DNA from: Chondrus crispus
Lineage: Eukaryota; Rhodophyta; Florideophyceae; Gigartinales; Gigartinaceae
Direction of reading: 5' to 3'
Assembly: GCF_000350225.1 (NCBI RefSeq)
Contig: NW_005178579.1
Coordinates: 1-64,000 of the forward strand
DNA: 64,000 nt
Shown: piece by piece, positions 9,441-18,657 of the stretch
Numbering within the stretch: position 1 is the stretch's first letter
How the letters are laid out: every line of letters starts with the position of its first letter
The notes under the pieces: model-generated
The model's database searches: none
Told to the model about the DNA's origin: nothing
What the model saw: only the letters and a program-made list of their open reading frames with translations
Program-made: the position numbers and the translations under genes

Positions 9441-10265
9441 ATGCCGGGCGTGCCGCATGCTAGTGCGCATGGCACTGCCCCGATGGAGGCCTTCCACGCC
9501 GTGGAGTGGGACGCTAGAATCTTCGAAGGGGTTGGCGAAGGTGAGCTAACCTTGCAGACGTATCCGTTGCCCGGGTCGCGGGCTGCAGAGCAAATCCGAC
9601 TCTGGCCACCGTGCGTCGTGCCGGCGCGGCGTAGGGCTGTGTCAAGGCAGCCTCGAGAGGAAGAAGTGGCTAGGCACGTCCTTGGGTTCATGCGGCTGCA
9701 CCGAGGGCTGGTGGTCCGGGTGTCCGGGATTGGCGCACGTGAGGGAGTGGCTTGGCGCTCGTCGAGCCGACGCCACCTCCCGGGGCAGCCAAGGTGCACT
9801 TCCAAAACGCACGACTGCATGAAGGCGGCCGTCATTAACGCTGCGTTCGCCTGCCGTAGGCTGGTGGCAGCGGAAGGGTTGGAGCAAGTGCTAAAGAAGG
9901 AGTCGCGGATATTTCACAACTTGAGGGAGGTAGGAGTACTCTTTCAAAGGGCGCAAGAATCGGTGACAGGCTGTCGCGTGGTGCGTGACGAGGAGGTTCA
10001 GAGGGCTATCCAGGACGGTGAAAGGATAGCACCCTTTCGTGTACTTGCAGCCAGGCGCACAGGGGTCTTCATCGTGCGGATTCTGGAAGAGAAGCGAGTG
10101 GATCACGCCGTCGTGGTGGATGCCCACAATGGGGTCATCATTGATTCCGAGGAACGAACGGCACTTGTGCTCTCAGTTGACAATCTTGCTAGATGTGGAG
10201 GTGACAGTGAAAAGAAGCTACGAGTGGTAGAGGTACGAGAGATAAGGGGTAGGAAGGGGAAATAA
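9441..10265 (+). CDS. Antisense ORF in the copia element, possible cysteine-peptidase-like fold
   Basis: This 274-residue ORF runs opposite to the copia genes and ends 39 bp from the RNase H stop. I do not recognise it as a named family. The C-terminal 150 residues look like a real protein: THDCMKAAVINAAFACRRLV (Cys at a helix start), then the hydrophobic strand GVFIVRILEEKRVDHAVVVD, then AHNGVIIDSEE. The order C...DHAVVVDA..G.I.D resembles the Cys-His-Asp/Asn layout of papain-fold peptidases; this is inference from pattern only. The N-terminal 100 residues are Arg/Pro/Ala-rich and may be out of frame, since an overlapping ORF (9121-9549) has a similar bias. The start could also be the Met at 9483. 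Confidence 0.4.
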   Translation: MPGVPHASAHGTAPMEAFHAVEWDARIFEGVGEGELTLQTYPLPGSRAAEQIRLWPPCVVPARRRAVSRQPREEEVARHVLGFMRLHRGLVVRVSGIGAREGVAWRSSSRRHLPGQPRCTSKTHDCMKAAVINAAFACRRLVAAEGLEQVLKKESRIFHNLREVGVLFQRAQESVTGCRVVRDEEVQRAIQDGERIAPFRVLAARRTGVFIVRILEEKRVDHAVVVDAHNGVIIDSEERTALVLSVDNLARCGGDSEKKLRVVEVREIRGRKGK

Positions 10266-10303
10266 AGCGAGGTGCTACGGAGGAGAGGGAATGGCGTTTA
10301 GAC

Positions 10304-11124
10304 TTAGTTGCGAATGATCCACTGCTCAGGGTGAATCGAGAGCATGCCTGTAGACACAGCGGCTTGTAGAGCAGCCTGAAACATCGACTTGGTCAGGCCG
10401 TCGGCGATGTTACTCGCGCTACGAATAAACCCAATGTCTGAAATAACCTTATCGCAGAAACCTTCTCGCGCAGCTGCGATATCCAACATCGTGCGCTTCT
10501 CTGACGTCCTAGAACCCTTAGAAATCACATCAAAGAGGGACTTAGAATCCGTGAGCAGCTGGACCGGGATGCGATGGCCATAGATCTCGCCGAGCTCAGC
10601 GGCGAGAGTGGCAGCGATGTCGAACAGGTCACTGAAGGCGATTACGTCTCTAGCCATGGCAGAGCGGACAACCCGTTTGGACTTGTACGACTTGAAGCTG
10701 ATCGGAACAGAGCCGCCGTGGCCATCAGCAAGGAAGCAAATATGGCCAAGCTGCGTGGACAGGTCGTGGTTGTTGGCGAACGAGGCGTCGGCGAAGCCGA
10801 CGACGCGAAGGGACTCTTGATCAAGGGTGGCGATCTTGAGGGAGACGCGGTGGTCCGTGGCGTATCGTGTCGCTCTGTTGAGACGGCGGACAATTGCGGG
10901 GTGCTCCGCAAGGTAGCGGTCCTCGGTAACCTGTGCAAGTTGAGAGATCTCAAACTGGCAGTCCGGGCGAGTGTTGGCGAGCCACGCAAGTCTCATTCCC
11001 ATCGACCGAAACTCTGAAAAGGACCCGTCGAGATGGAGCCGCTCCAGCTTTTGCAGGTAGAAGTGCTGGGTCTGTTCCAGGCTTCCATCCTTGTCGCGCG
11101 CAAGCGAGAAACCAGAGAAGGTGC
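10304..11124 (-). pseudogene. Copia RNase H and the end of RT (3' of the solo LTR)
   Basis: The frame begins at the solo-LTR junction with STFSGFSLARDKDGSLEQ, continues through MRLAWLANTRPDCQFEISQL and reaches the RNase H core. Core motifs are VGFADASFANN (first Asp), AAELGEIYG (Glu), LLTDSKSLFDVI (Asp) and SASNIADGLTK (final Asp). All four acidic residues are present. The annotated Met is at 11002, but the protein is really the continuation of the pol polyprotein interrupted at 11904. The stop is at 10304. Confidence 0.8.
11120..11124. repeat. Target-site duplication GGTGC (left) of the solo LTR
   Basis: Identical to 11900-11904. Removing the insert and one copy restores the RT frame (…PCTFSGFS…). 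Confidence 0.85.
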
Positions 11125-11899
11125 TGTAATAATATGGATCCTTCCGGTTCGGTTTTTACCCCGTCACGGAGGGGGTGTCCACGGCAGCGGTAAAATTACA
11201 ACACCACCAACCTCCCTTTGAGGGTGGCGGTTATGACTCCGGTAAACGGACGAGTGAAATTGCAACCCCGGAGGGGATAGGGCTCAATGGGCATACGCTT
11301 CCACCAGGCGGTGGAACGACCAAACTGGGGAGCGTGTGCTTCCGGCCCTCAAGGATAACTCGTACGGGACGATCTGCCTCTTTCTCCTAAGTTCTCGCCC
11401 AGGGGGTCGCTACCCCTTTTTACTCTGGGAGCGTACTGCCCCCGCCCCTAAGTACGTCGACCTCCGGCGGCCGGCAGTACTGTAGTGATCCACTTCTACT
11501 TTGGATCACTACAGTGGAGTACCTCTACTGTACTCCACCGGGGAGTGACGTGTACAGCGGCACACGTGGCGGTACTCCTGCCACCTGTACTCGCAGGCAG
11601 AGCGCCCACCACGTGTGCTAGCTGGGACTCCCCCGGCTGACACTCCCATTACACTAATTTCTACGCACCTACAGTGGGACCTACTAGTCTACTGTACCCG
11701 ATCGGGACGTTATACGTACGGCGGTACACGTGGCCATTCCGCCGTCACCTGTCAGCCGTGGCGGTACGTGCACCCCGTGTACAAGCTGAATTCTAAATCC
11801 CCTAATCCCCTGCCTTTCCAGTATCGTCTGATCACCCCTACGGGATCTCCCTCCGGGTCGTTACGTTTACCGACACCGGTCGGTACCCGTTCTCCCACA
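11125..11899. mobile_element. Solo LTR inserted in the copia RT gene
   Basis: This 775-bp non-coding insert has TG...CA ends (starts TGTAATAATATGG, ends TTCTCCCACA) and is bracketed by GGTGC/GGTGC. It splits the copia pol frame between HIPCT and FSGFS. It carries no coding sequence, so it is the relic left by LTR-LTR recombination of another retrotransposon. Inside are two hairpins: ACTGTAGTGATCCA (11479-11492) with its perfect complement at 11502-11515, followed at once by TGGAGTAC (11515-11522) with GTACTCCA (11530-11537). No matching full-length element is in the window. Confidence 0.85.
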
Positions 11900-11904
11900 G
11901 GTGC

Positions 11905-12530
11905 AAGGGATGTGCTCGTCCTCGCCCATCTGGAAGCGCTCGTTGGTCTTTTTTGCCAGTTGACGGAAGCCAGGTGAACCGGCGCGTAGTAGGTCATCAA
12001 CGCATCCGCCGCTAAGGCCCATGAGGAGCCCATTGGACATGATCTTGTAGAGGGCCGGGTCAGACCGAAACGGGGTCATGCCCAAGTCATGTCGATGGTG
12101 CTCGTCTAGTGTCTTGTGCCAGAGGTCTCCGGAGTCACAGGGGCCGTACAGCGGTTTGAGCAGCTTGGGACAATGCTCCGGTTGTAGCTCGAACTCTGGG
12201 ACGGGCTTGGTGATGAAGAGCTCTCGAGACAGCGGTTCGGCGGACTGGAGGTGTGCTTGGCGGACATCAGAAGACCAGATGTCGAAACCGTGAATCACGG
12301 CAAGGGCAAGCAGGAGGCGAATGGATTGCGGCTGTAGCGTAGCCGCACTGTGAACCATGAGAGCCTTCATGCGATCGCGATGTCCACCTATTACGTACCG
12401 CGCCTTGAACTTGACTTGACCGTCTTCTGCGGACTTGATGGCAAGCACGAAGCGACCTGGTAGGACGTTACCGTCGGGGGGAACCTATTCTCGCAGAATG
12501 ACGCTAAATGTCCCGCGGTCGAGTAGCCCG
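11905..12530 (-). pseudogene. Copia reverse transcriptase (5' of the solo LTR)
   Basis: The frame includes RGTFSVILRE, then an in-frame TAG, then VLPGRFVLAIKSAEDGQVKF and KARYVIGGHRDRMK, typical of copia RT. Next are ATLQPQSIRLLLALAVIHGF, IWSSDVRQAHLQS (first catalytic Asp) and LLKPLYGPCDSGDLWHKTLD. The catalytic box reads GGCVDDLLRAG; family members have a Tyr (YVDD) where Cys stands here. The frame then runs to HIPCT and is cut by the solo LTR. The longest open piece is 12448-11867, which reads a few codons into the LTR. Confidence 0.8.
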
Positions 12531-12539
12531 CGAATCTCA

Positions 12540-13901
12540 TCACGTTTCGCTTTGGGACATGTCCGGAGACGTGGCTCGGGGATCCTTTAGTTGGATGACT
12601 TCGGTTAAGTGAACGCAGTCATCTTCATCATCCGGGGACGAGAAGTGCGAAAGACCACGATGAAGGTCAGCGAAGAAAGAGTGGGCGACATCCACTGGGA
12701 CAATATAACGCTTGACTTGGGCGACATTGAAGGGGCGAGCAGCACCGACCTTGACATCCTGTATGTACACGAGTTTCTTGCTGGCGTCCATTCCGAGAAC
12801 CGTAAAGGGCCCGAGCCACTCGCCAATACGGTGGTTGACGACTTTCTCTCGCCAGACTAAGACTTGATCGCCAGGGTCATAAGCGTGGTTGGCAGCGAGT
12901 GGGATAGAGTGTCGCAAGCCTCGTGCAACACGCATCTTCGCCATGATGCGCTGCATCTCAGTGCGCGCAGCGTGAGCCATCGTGGCACGTTCACTAAGAG
13001 TGTCTCGGGGTTGTGGGGTCTCCGAGGCGGTGTACACGCCGGGTAGTTCTCCGAAGACGAGGGACGACGGGACGAGTCCTTCTGGTCCCAAAGCGTCGTT
13101 CATGGCCTTGATGGCCATCTGGAGGAGGAGCGCCTTGTCCACGCTCGGATATACGAGCACCATTTTGCGGAAGGTGGTACGGACCGGCTCATGAAACCGT
13201 TCCCCGATGCCGAGGCTTGAGTGCGCTTCTATACCTGCGCCTTGAACTTCTACGTTTGCTCTTGCAGCAAGCGAGACGAAAGGCTCGCTTTTGCCGAGGT
13301 TGCTGCCTTGGTCGACCAGTATCCGATTAGGTAGACCGGTGTAGATCGAGGCCCAACAGCGCAGCAAGGTGTCTCAGATGGCCTTGGTGCTGACCTTGGG
13401 GAGAAAGCGGGCTGCGGAGAAGCGGGTCGACTCGTCTACGATATGCAAGATGGGCATGGAGTCGATGTACATGATATCCATCATGATCCGCTCGTTGAAG
13501 CGCCCGTTCTCGGTACCAAAAGAGACGTGGAAGCGGGTAGGCCCAGGCTGGATTCGTTGGCGGGGATCACAGCGCTTCGATATATTCAGAAGGATGTGGA
13601 GCGTCTCCGGTGTCGCATCTTCAGGGCGGACCTTTCTTAGCAAGTTGTAGAGCTTCTTGGCGGATGGGTGGAGGAACTGGCTGTGCAGCTTGTTAAGCTG
13701 CGCCCTCGTGAAGTAGTTCCGCGTCCCACAGTCGAAAGGGACGTAGACGTGCCGGCTCAGCGAGCGAACAAGGGGTGTGAACCATTCATCGACATACGTC
13801 ATACGCCCGTCTTCGAGTTCGTTCGCCGAACGTCGAGCCAGTCGGTTGAAGACTGTATCGGCGACGAACTTCTCTCGGTCCAAGACGTCCATACCCAGCA
13901 A
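12540..13901 (-). pseudogene. Copia integrase with one in-frame TGA
   Basis: One frame covers this span, with a single TGA near 13374-13376 (between KVSTKAI and DTLLRCW, where TGG Trp would fit). The N-terminal part contains the protease/integrase junction (VQANIPPLLGMDVLDRE is read just upstream and at the start). It is followed by the zinc-binding H..H segment (LHSQFLHPSAKKLYNLLRKV) and the first core Asp in MMDIMYIDSMP. The second part carries the second Asp (LVDQGSNLGKSEPF) and the Glu (SLGIGERFHEPVR). The C-terminal half has an SH3-like DPGDQVLVWREK and LGPFTVLGMD block. The acidic D-D-E triad is complete, but the stop and the frameshift to RT disable the polyprotein. Confidence 0.8.
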
Positions 13902-14293
13902 GGGCGGGATGTTGGCCTGGACGATGTCAAACTCGACCAGGATGGGTTTGACACCCGGTGGAGTAGCGAGGGGCAGGGAGATTCGTCCAAGGGACTGGAA
14001 GGATTCGTCCCCGGAGCGGAAGCGATGCGCCGAGCGGGAGATGTGGCGGCGGTGCGTACCAGCAGCCGCAAGGAGTAGGTTAAGCTCGCGCTTTCCGACA
14101 ACCGACTTTGGGGCACCTATGTCAACGCAGAAACCGAGAGGCCGTTTTGAAGAGTATTCACGTTGGAGGTCAGTAGCGAAGATCTTCGTGAAGTCGATGT
14201 CAACGACAGGGAGTTTGCGGCGAGGGTTCGCAGTCCTATGTTGGTAGAACGAGCGGTGTGGGCGATGGGGATTAGCGATTTGTCCACATCGCC

Positions 14294-16282
14294 TTAGCGA
14301 AAACCCGCTGAGGGCATCTGCTCTGATACGCTGGCCGATACCACGTTGGTGACCACATCACCGTCGAACTCGTCGGTGTAATACGGGGTATGGTCACTGG
14401 TATCACGAGCATAATACAAGGCGTCGTCCAGCTCCTTAGCTGCAGCGTTGTCTCCCTCCGTCCCAGGAGGGACAGTACCTTCGCGAGGTTCCTGTTCTCC
14501 CTCCATCCCGAGAATGTAGTCTCGGATGATGTGGACGTGAGATTCATCTTTGCGGAGTCGGCTGCGCGCGCTGGCAGCAATGGCACCAGCGTGGCATCGA
14601 TGGCCGGGCTGCCAAGGAGCAGCACACTTGAAACATTCCTTGCGACGGCGCGCCTCGTCGAACGTGCGCCCGTGGCGGACCTCATTGCGGTCCGGAGGCG
14701 TGCGAGACGATGGCGGGAACCGGGGCCGATCGGGACGGCCCGGCGGGCGGTTAGACATCCGGTTCGGAACGTCACGAGGATTTCGGCCGTAGCGTTGGAA
14801 GAAGACATCAGCGGCTTGTTCCTCGTCCATCTCCGCGCTGTGTGTGGGATACGCGGGCGGGCGCACATCCTCGAGCTCGTTGAAGAGCTGGAGGCGCTCA
14901 TGTAAGGCCGTTACGAACGCGTGGAACTTGTAGCGATGGGAGACGATGTTGCGAATGGGAGAGAGCGCCCATTCACAACCGAGAACAGCCTTTCGTAGGA
15001 AACGTATCTTGTTCTCGTCTGATCGGAAACCAGGAGGGCATTGCGGGGTGAGCAATTCCAGGTACTCGACCAGCTTGGTCAGGCCATCACAGTGGGTTGT
15101 CAGGGAGCGAGTGGACATGAAGGTGTCCAAATTGAGGCATTCAAGGGTGGACTGGACCTGAAGCTGGCGTGAGTCGCTGTCGTACTCGCGCTTCATTAGC
15201 TCAATTACCTGCTCATAAGCCATTCCTTGAGCGTAGTTGTTGAGGAAATAGGTACGAGCCGGGCCGTCGAGGACATTCATGAAGTACTCCGCCTTCTGCG
15301 CAGGAGTTAGGCGGTGCTGATGTGCGCATGCCTCGCAGTCACGTAGCAGGAGGTCCACGGACTGACTGAGGTCTCCCTTGACCTTCCGACCAGAGAACTG
15401 CTGGTGCACGTAGTTTGCTTTGCGAGTGTCACCAGTGCAGTGTCCATGTTGGGTTCATGCGCAGTCGGGGAACTGCCTTGGCCGTTCTGCGGACGCTGGT
15501 CAAGTCTAACGGGTCCGCCCTGGCGCATGTCCCCTGAAGCCGCGTTGGGCGCCAGGTTATGACTGGTGGCACGTTCATGGCCATGATTGAAGCGGTTATC
15601 AATGTCAACCGCTCCGCTTCTAGGGCCATGGGGGGGCCGTGAGATTGCTGAGGGCGTACGGGGGGTAAGGTTCCTGGCGCCCTAATAGGATCTTCGGTCG
15701 TGGGCGCAGTTGCTATTATGTCGGTATTGAGAGCTCGTCGAGAAGGAAGGGAACGCGCCTGCTGGAATCCGTCTATGACAGAGCGGGTGGAGCTGGGGTC
15801 TAAACCAAGGACAAAGGCAAACCAGGCTTGGATCATGATGCTCTTGTGGGCGCGTTCGTGATCTCTGATGAACACTTGGGCCGAGAAGTCGTCCGGAATT
15901 CCATCAAACCCAAATAGCTCGGCAATGCTGTACAAAAACTTGAGTGGGAAGACCGGGTGGTTGAAGTAGTCGGTCGTGAAGAGGGAAGAGGGGCTCGGAA
16001 GCATATCAGACATGGCTTCGCATACCTCCAAAGGGTCTGGCATAACGGCAGCGGTGGTTCCAGAGCTCTGCCGAACCGTGAATAGTTCGAGCACATTCCG
16101 GGCGACCCCGAGGTACTGACGATGAAATTAATCCTCATCTTGGACGCACTTCGCCATGTTCTGAAGCCGGAAGTATATCTGAAAGGCCTTGGCTTTCGTC
16201 AGAATGACCGGAGCGGTCTCTTGACCATTCTCGGCGGCGGGCGGACCATCGGTGGCGGAAGAGCCAACCTGAGACATCTCCT
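14294..16282 (-). pseudogene. Copia gag (frame broken)
   Basis: The frame starts at MSQVGSSATDGPPAAENGQE (16282), with good gag-like helices (LTKAKAFQIYFRLQNMAKCV). It meets an in-frame TAA after VQDED, continues to about 15429, then shifts into the 15409-14294 frame. That part has a long helical capsid-like region (RLTPAQKAEYFMNVLDGPAR, YEQVIELMKREYDSDS) and a nucleocapsid zinc knuckle (ECFKCAAPWQPGHRCHAG). Gag packages the RNA in virus-like particles. The knuckle spacing C-x2-C-x7-H-x-C is longer than the canonical CCHC. At least one nonsense and one frameshift mutation are present. Confidence 0.75.
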
Positions 16283-16343
16283 AGTACGTCGGAAAGGAGA
16301 CGTAGGGGGGTGAGAATCACAAGGAAAACCCTCCAATCCGTAT

Positions 16344-16769
16344 TGTCGTCGAAAGGGGCCTTGTGCTTCGCGTGCGCTGCTCTCTGTACGATCAGAGAGC
16401 GGGATTGGCGCGCGGAAAAGGGGGGGGGGGAAAGGAGAAAGGATAGTATGAGAAGGCAAGTAGAGGGGGGGTGAGTGATCCGGCGTTGCGCCTTCAGGGG
16501 TGAGAACGGGCTCCGGCTTGTGCCTTCGCAGACTAGAGTAGCGTAGAGTTGCTTGCTCGAGTTGTTTATTGTTCTACGTCGGGCGTGGGAAGCGCGGACG
16601 TGCGCGTAGTACATATAGGTCCACGTAAGCTTGCCGTCTGCGGGGACGGTGAGCTTACAGCCCATGTTCTGTAAGCACGCGGGATATCAATATCCAAACT
16701 GTGCATCCACAGTTTGGATGGTGTTGTCATATCAAATACGCCGTACAGTATATATGTGCGTGCGCGACA
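16344..16769 (-). repeat. 5' LTR of the copia element
   Basis: This 426-bp repeat is paired with 8358-8779. On the + strand it starts TGTCGTCGAAAGG and ends TGCGTGCGCGACA, followed by the duplication GTGAC at 16770-16774. A run of 11 G replaces the 7 G of the other LTR. Confidence 0.9.
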
Positions 16770-16897
16770 GTGACTGTGCGGTACGACAGCGAGCCCGTTT
16801 GTGACTCCGTCCCTGCCTCCTTACAGAGGCGGCTCGCTGTCCACTCCTCGTGCCGCTCTCAATAAATTACAGTGTGATTAAGAGAAATACAGTGTCG
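16770..16897 (-). repeat. Split direct repeat A1, second piece (right of the copia insertion)
   Basis: It starts with the target duplication GTGAC (16770-16774) and continues TGTGCGGTACGACAGCG to CAGTGTCG. It matches the second part of A2 (3992-4118). It is the 5' end of the PAT-like element; sequence beyond 16897 no longer matches A2. Confidence 0.8.
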
Positions 16898-17255
16898 TTA
16901 CCAAGGTCGTAGACATCGTGAAACAATTTCATTTTAACAATCAATACAAAAAGACTAGCAGCGCCTGATCATCGGATCTAATGCCTCTTTTGAGACTAGC
17001 GCTGTGCTCGGGAATTGAACCCGGGCTCACAAAGAAAAGATTACTATCCCAAGGAGATAGTAAACCCCTGTGCTATGCCGTATCGCCTGCTCCCATTCCC
17101 TCCTCCATCTTACCCACCTCCATCTCATGGGGAACGTTGTATCCCCTCAAATAACGCTTTTTTGAGCCCGTCCCATAAACTTGATAATTGTTTCCATGTT
17201 CTGTGATAAAGAGAGAGAGGCAACTTGCCTTAGGAGGGAGGGAGGGAGGGTGGGA
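16898..17255. other. Spacer between two YR retrotransposons
   Basis: No coding sequence is seen. The stretch holds a tRNA-like element on the - strand (17003-17088) and a GGGA-rich simple repeat at about 17232-17250. Confidence 0.5.
17003..17088 (-). ncRNA. tRNA-like sequence with A and B boxes
   Basis: On the - strand it reads GCGATACGGCATAGCACAGG (A-box-like), then a perfect hairpin TACTATC-TCCTTGG-GATAGTA that could be an anticodon arm, a long variable region, and GGGTTCAATTCCCGAGC, an excellent B box/T loop. The acceptor ends do not pair, and position 33 would be C instead of U. It may be a class II-type pseudo-tRNA or a tRNA-derived SINE head. A working tRNA is unlikely as drawn. Confidence 0.35.
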
Positions 17256-17514
17256 GAGAGAGGCATGCCAGGTACGTTTTGTGCATGCATGCCTCCCTTT
17301 ATATACCGCCACAATTACTGGAGCGCGCGTGGGACAATTGCAAATGCTGCGTACCTAGGAGAGTGGCTGGGAGAGTGTTTGCGGGAGTTCTCAAGAATTC
17401 CATTCTCTCACCACGTGTCATACGCGTCGAGACTTGCCACGACACTAGCCAACCTCGCTATACAGGCAACAGTGTTTCATGCGCATAAACGCTACTCGCC
17501 TACACAACACGAAA
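17256..17514 (-). repeat. 3' direct terminal repeat of the second YR element
   Basis: On the + strand it begins GAGAGAGGCATGCCAGG and ends CACAACACGAAA. It matches 21384-21642 at about 98%. Confidence 0.85.
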
Positions 17515-17572
17515 CCTCAAAGCTCCCCGACGCAGGAGGGAGGCACCGTAGCCGTAGGCGGATGGGTCCTTG

Positions 17573-18657
17573 TCATACGATTGGACTAGAAACGGGCAGA
17601 CCATGCACTTGTGTGGGGAGCCCGATCAACCAGAACGATGCTGAGGTAGACACAATTGTGCGGTCGAAATTAGTGGATGCCATCTCTTGACTTCTGGGCC
17701 CCCACCCAAATCGAGCCAGCCGTACTTCTAATGGAAACCCTAGCAACACCTGTTCTGTATGTGCTCCGATCCTCAAGGAGTGAGAGGTGTACTTTGCAAA
17801 CGGTGGATCCGAGATTGACAACGCTGATAGACAGTTCTTCAGCGCCCTGGTCAGTAGCCCCGTAGACCATTCCTGTCGTTCACCTTGTAGAGCAAAATAT
17901 CGCACGTGCGCACCTCTGGCACCAGCCCAGCGCTTCCATAAGTCGATTGGAGAGTTGAGCGAACCGATTCGCTTGTACGCCACCAGTGGCATCCCGCTGG
18001 CCTGCTGCCCCTTCAATACAGATAGTCGAGCCACGATATCACTGTCAGTAATGACAACGTTAGCAGTCTTGATAGAGGCCACAGAGCTTTCGCGTAGCCC
18101 ATTGAGTAAATAGGCGAAGAGAACTATTGCCGCGTCACGTAGTAGAGGTAGAGAAGACGTCTCCATTCCTAAAGCCCATATCCTTTGGACAATTGAAGCT
18201 GGCACACCAGCACGCACGGTACGCTGCGGAAATTTGTCCTTTTTCCACTTGCGAAACCCTCGAATCACATGCCAAACCATCGGAAATGATGGAGCTGCTT
18301 CCCCTATCACCGCTAGATGCATCTGTCGAACGGCACTTAGGTACTGGGGCAGAGAGGCAGCGCTGACCGAGCGCCTACCTGCTTCCCGATCTGAAGCAAT
18401 CCAACCTATGAAAGCGATGAAATGAGCCTCCGTTGCCGGCAGAAGCATGCGGTTCTCGCTTGTACAGAAAGAGACCCAGGCTTGCCACTGTGATTTCCTG
18501 CTCCTCACGGTGTTAGGACTCCATGCGTAGTCAGCCAACAGCAGCGCAGCACGTTTCGTACCCGCGGTTAGTCCTGTTTCCGCGTTGTTAGTAATCCTGC
18601 CGACTGCTGCGTCCACCAGACCGAGGCGCCTCCGCGTACGCGTTTCTACTCCAGGTT
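17573..18657 (-). CDS. Tyrosine recombinase of the second YR element
   Basis: The open frame ends at 17573; it extends far upstream in an overlapping wrong frame, so only the part after about 18657 is meaningful. The SAM-like N-terminal domain contains WSPNTVRSRKSQWQAWVSFC and SAASLPQYLSAVRQMHLAV. The catalytic domain has the first Arg in LLNGLRESSVASIK and the H-x-x-R box in SHSLRIGAHTEQVLLG, then RLARFGWGPRSQEMA. At the usual nucleophile position the sequence reads STNFDRTI, i.e. Asn (AAT) where a Tyr (TAT) is expected. If the alignment is right, the enzyme is dead. It overlaps the end of the RNase H frame by a frameshift. Confidence 0.75.

Larger units (their letters stand above)
8358..16769 (-). 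mobile_element. Ty1/copia LTR retrotransposon with nested solo LTR
   Basis: This 8.4-kb LTR element lies on the - strand and is flanked by the 5-bp duplication GTGAC. The 5' LTR is 16344-16769 and the 3' LTR 8358-8779. By eye the LTRs differ by about seven substitutions and four G in a homopolymer, so the insertion is young. Reading from right to left the order is gag (16282-14294), a protease region near 13950, integrase (13901-12540), RT (12448-11905) and RNase H (11124-10304). Integrase before RT is diagnostic of Ty1/copia. A purine tract (ATGGGAGGGAG on the - strand, 8790-8780) abuts the 3' LTR. In-frame stops in gag, integrase and RT, plus a solo LTR inside RT, make it non-autonomous. 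The long stretch between RNase H and the 3' LTR carries an antisense ORF. Confidence 0.9.
3747..16897 (-). mobile_element. PAT-like tyrosine-recombinase retrotransposon, interrupted by a copia element
   Basis: This is a DIRS-order retrotransposon on the - strand. From right to left it reads ORF1/gag-like (8022-6958), reverse transcriptase (7166-5997), RNase H (5860-5210) and tyrosine recombinase (about 5200-4188). Its ends form the split direct repeats known from PAT-type elements. On the - strand the order is A1 (16897-16775 plus 8357-8296), ORFs, B1 (4154-4119), A2 (4118-3934), B2 (3782-3747). A1 is cut in two by the nested copia element, so the element itself is about 4.7 kb. YR elements integrate by recombination and are not expected to make target duplications; none is seen. 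In-frame stops and frameshifts in the RT and recombinase show this copy is dead. Confidence 0.8.

Noticed and set aside
8883..9497. A 204-residue Arg/Asp-rich ORF on the - strand next to the copia 3' LTR
   Set aside because: It arises from short GC-rich imperfect repeats (CGCCTCGCGTC-like) and shows no protein features beyond the repeat.
11125..11899. The insert in copia RT as a spliceosomal intron or introner-like element (GT...AG possible)
   Set aside because: The TG...CA ends and 5-bp duplication GGTGC define an LTR insertion; splicing at the nearby GT/AG would leave the duplication and break the frame.
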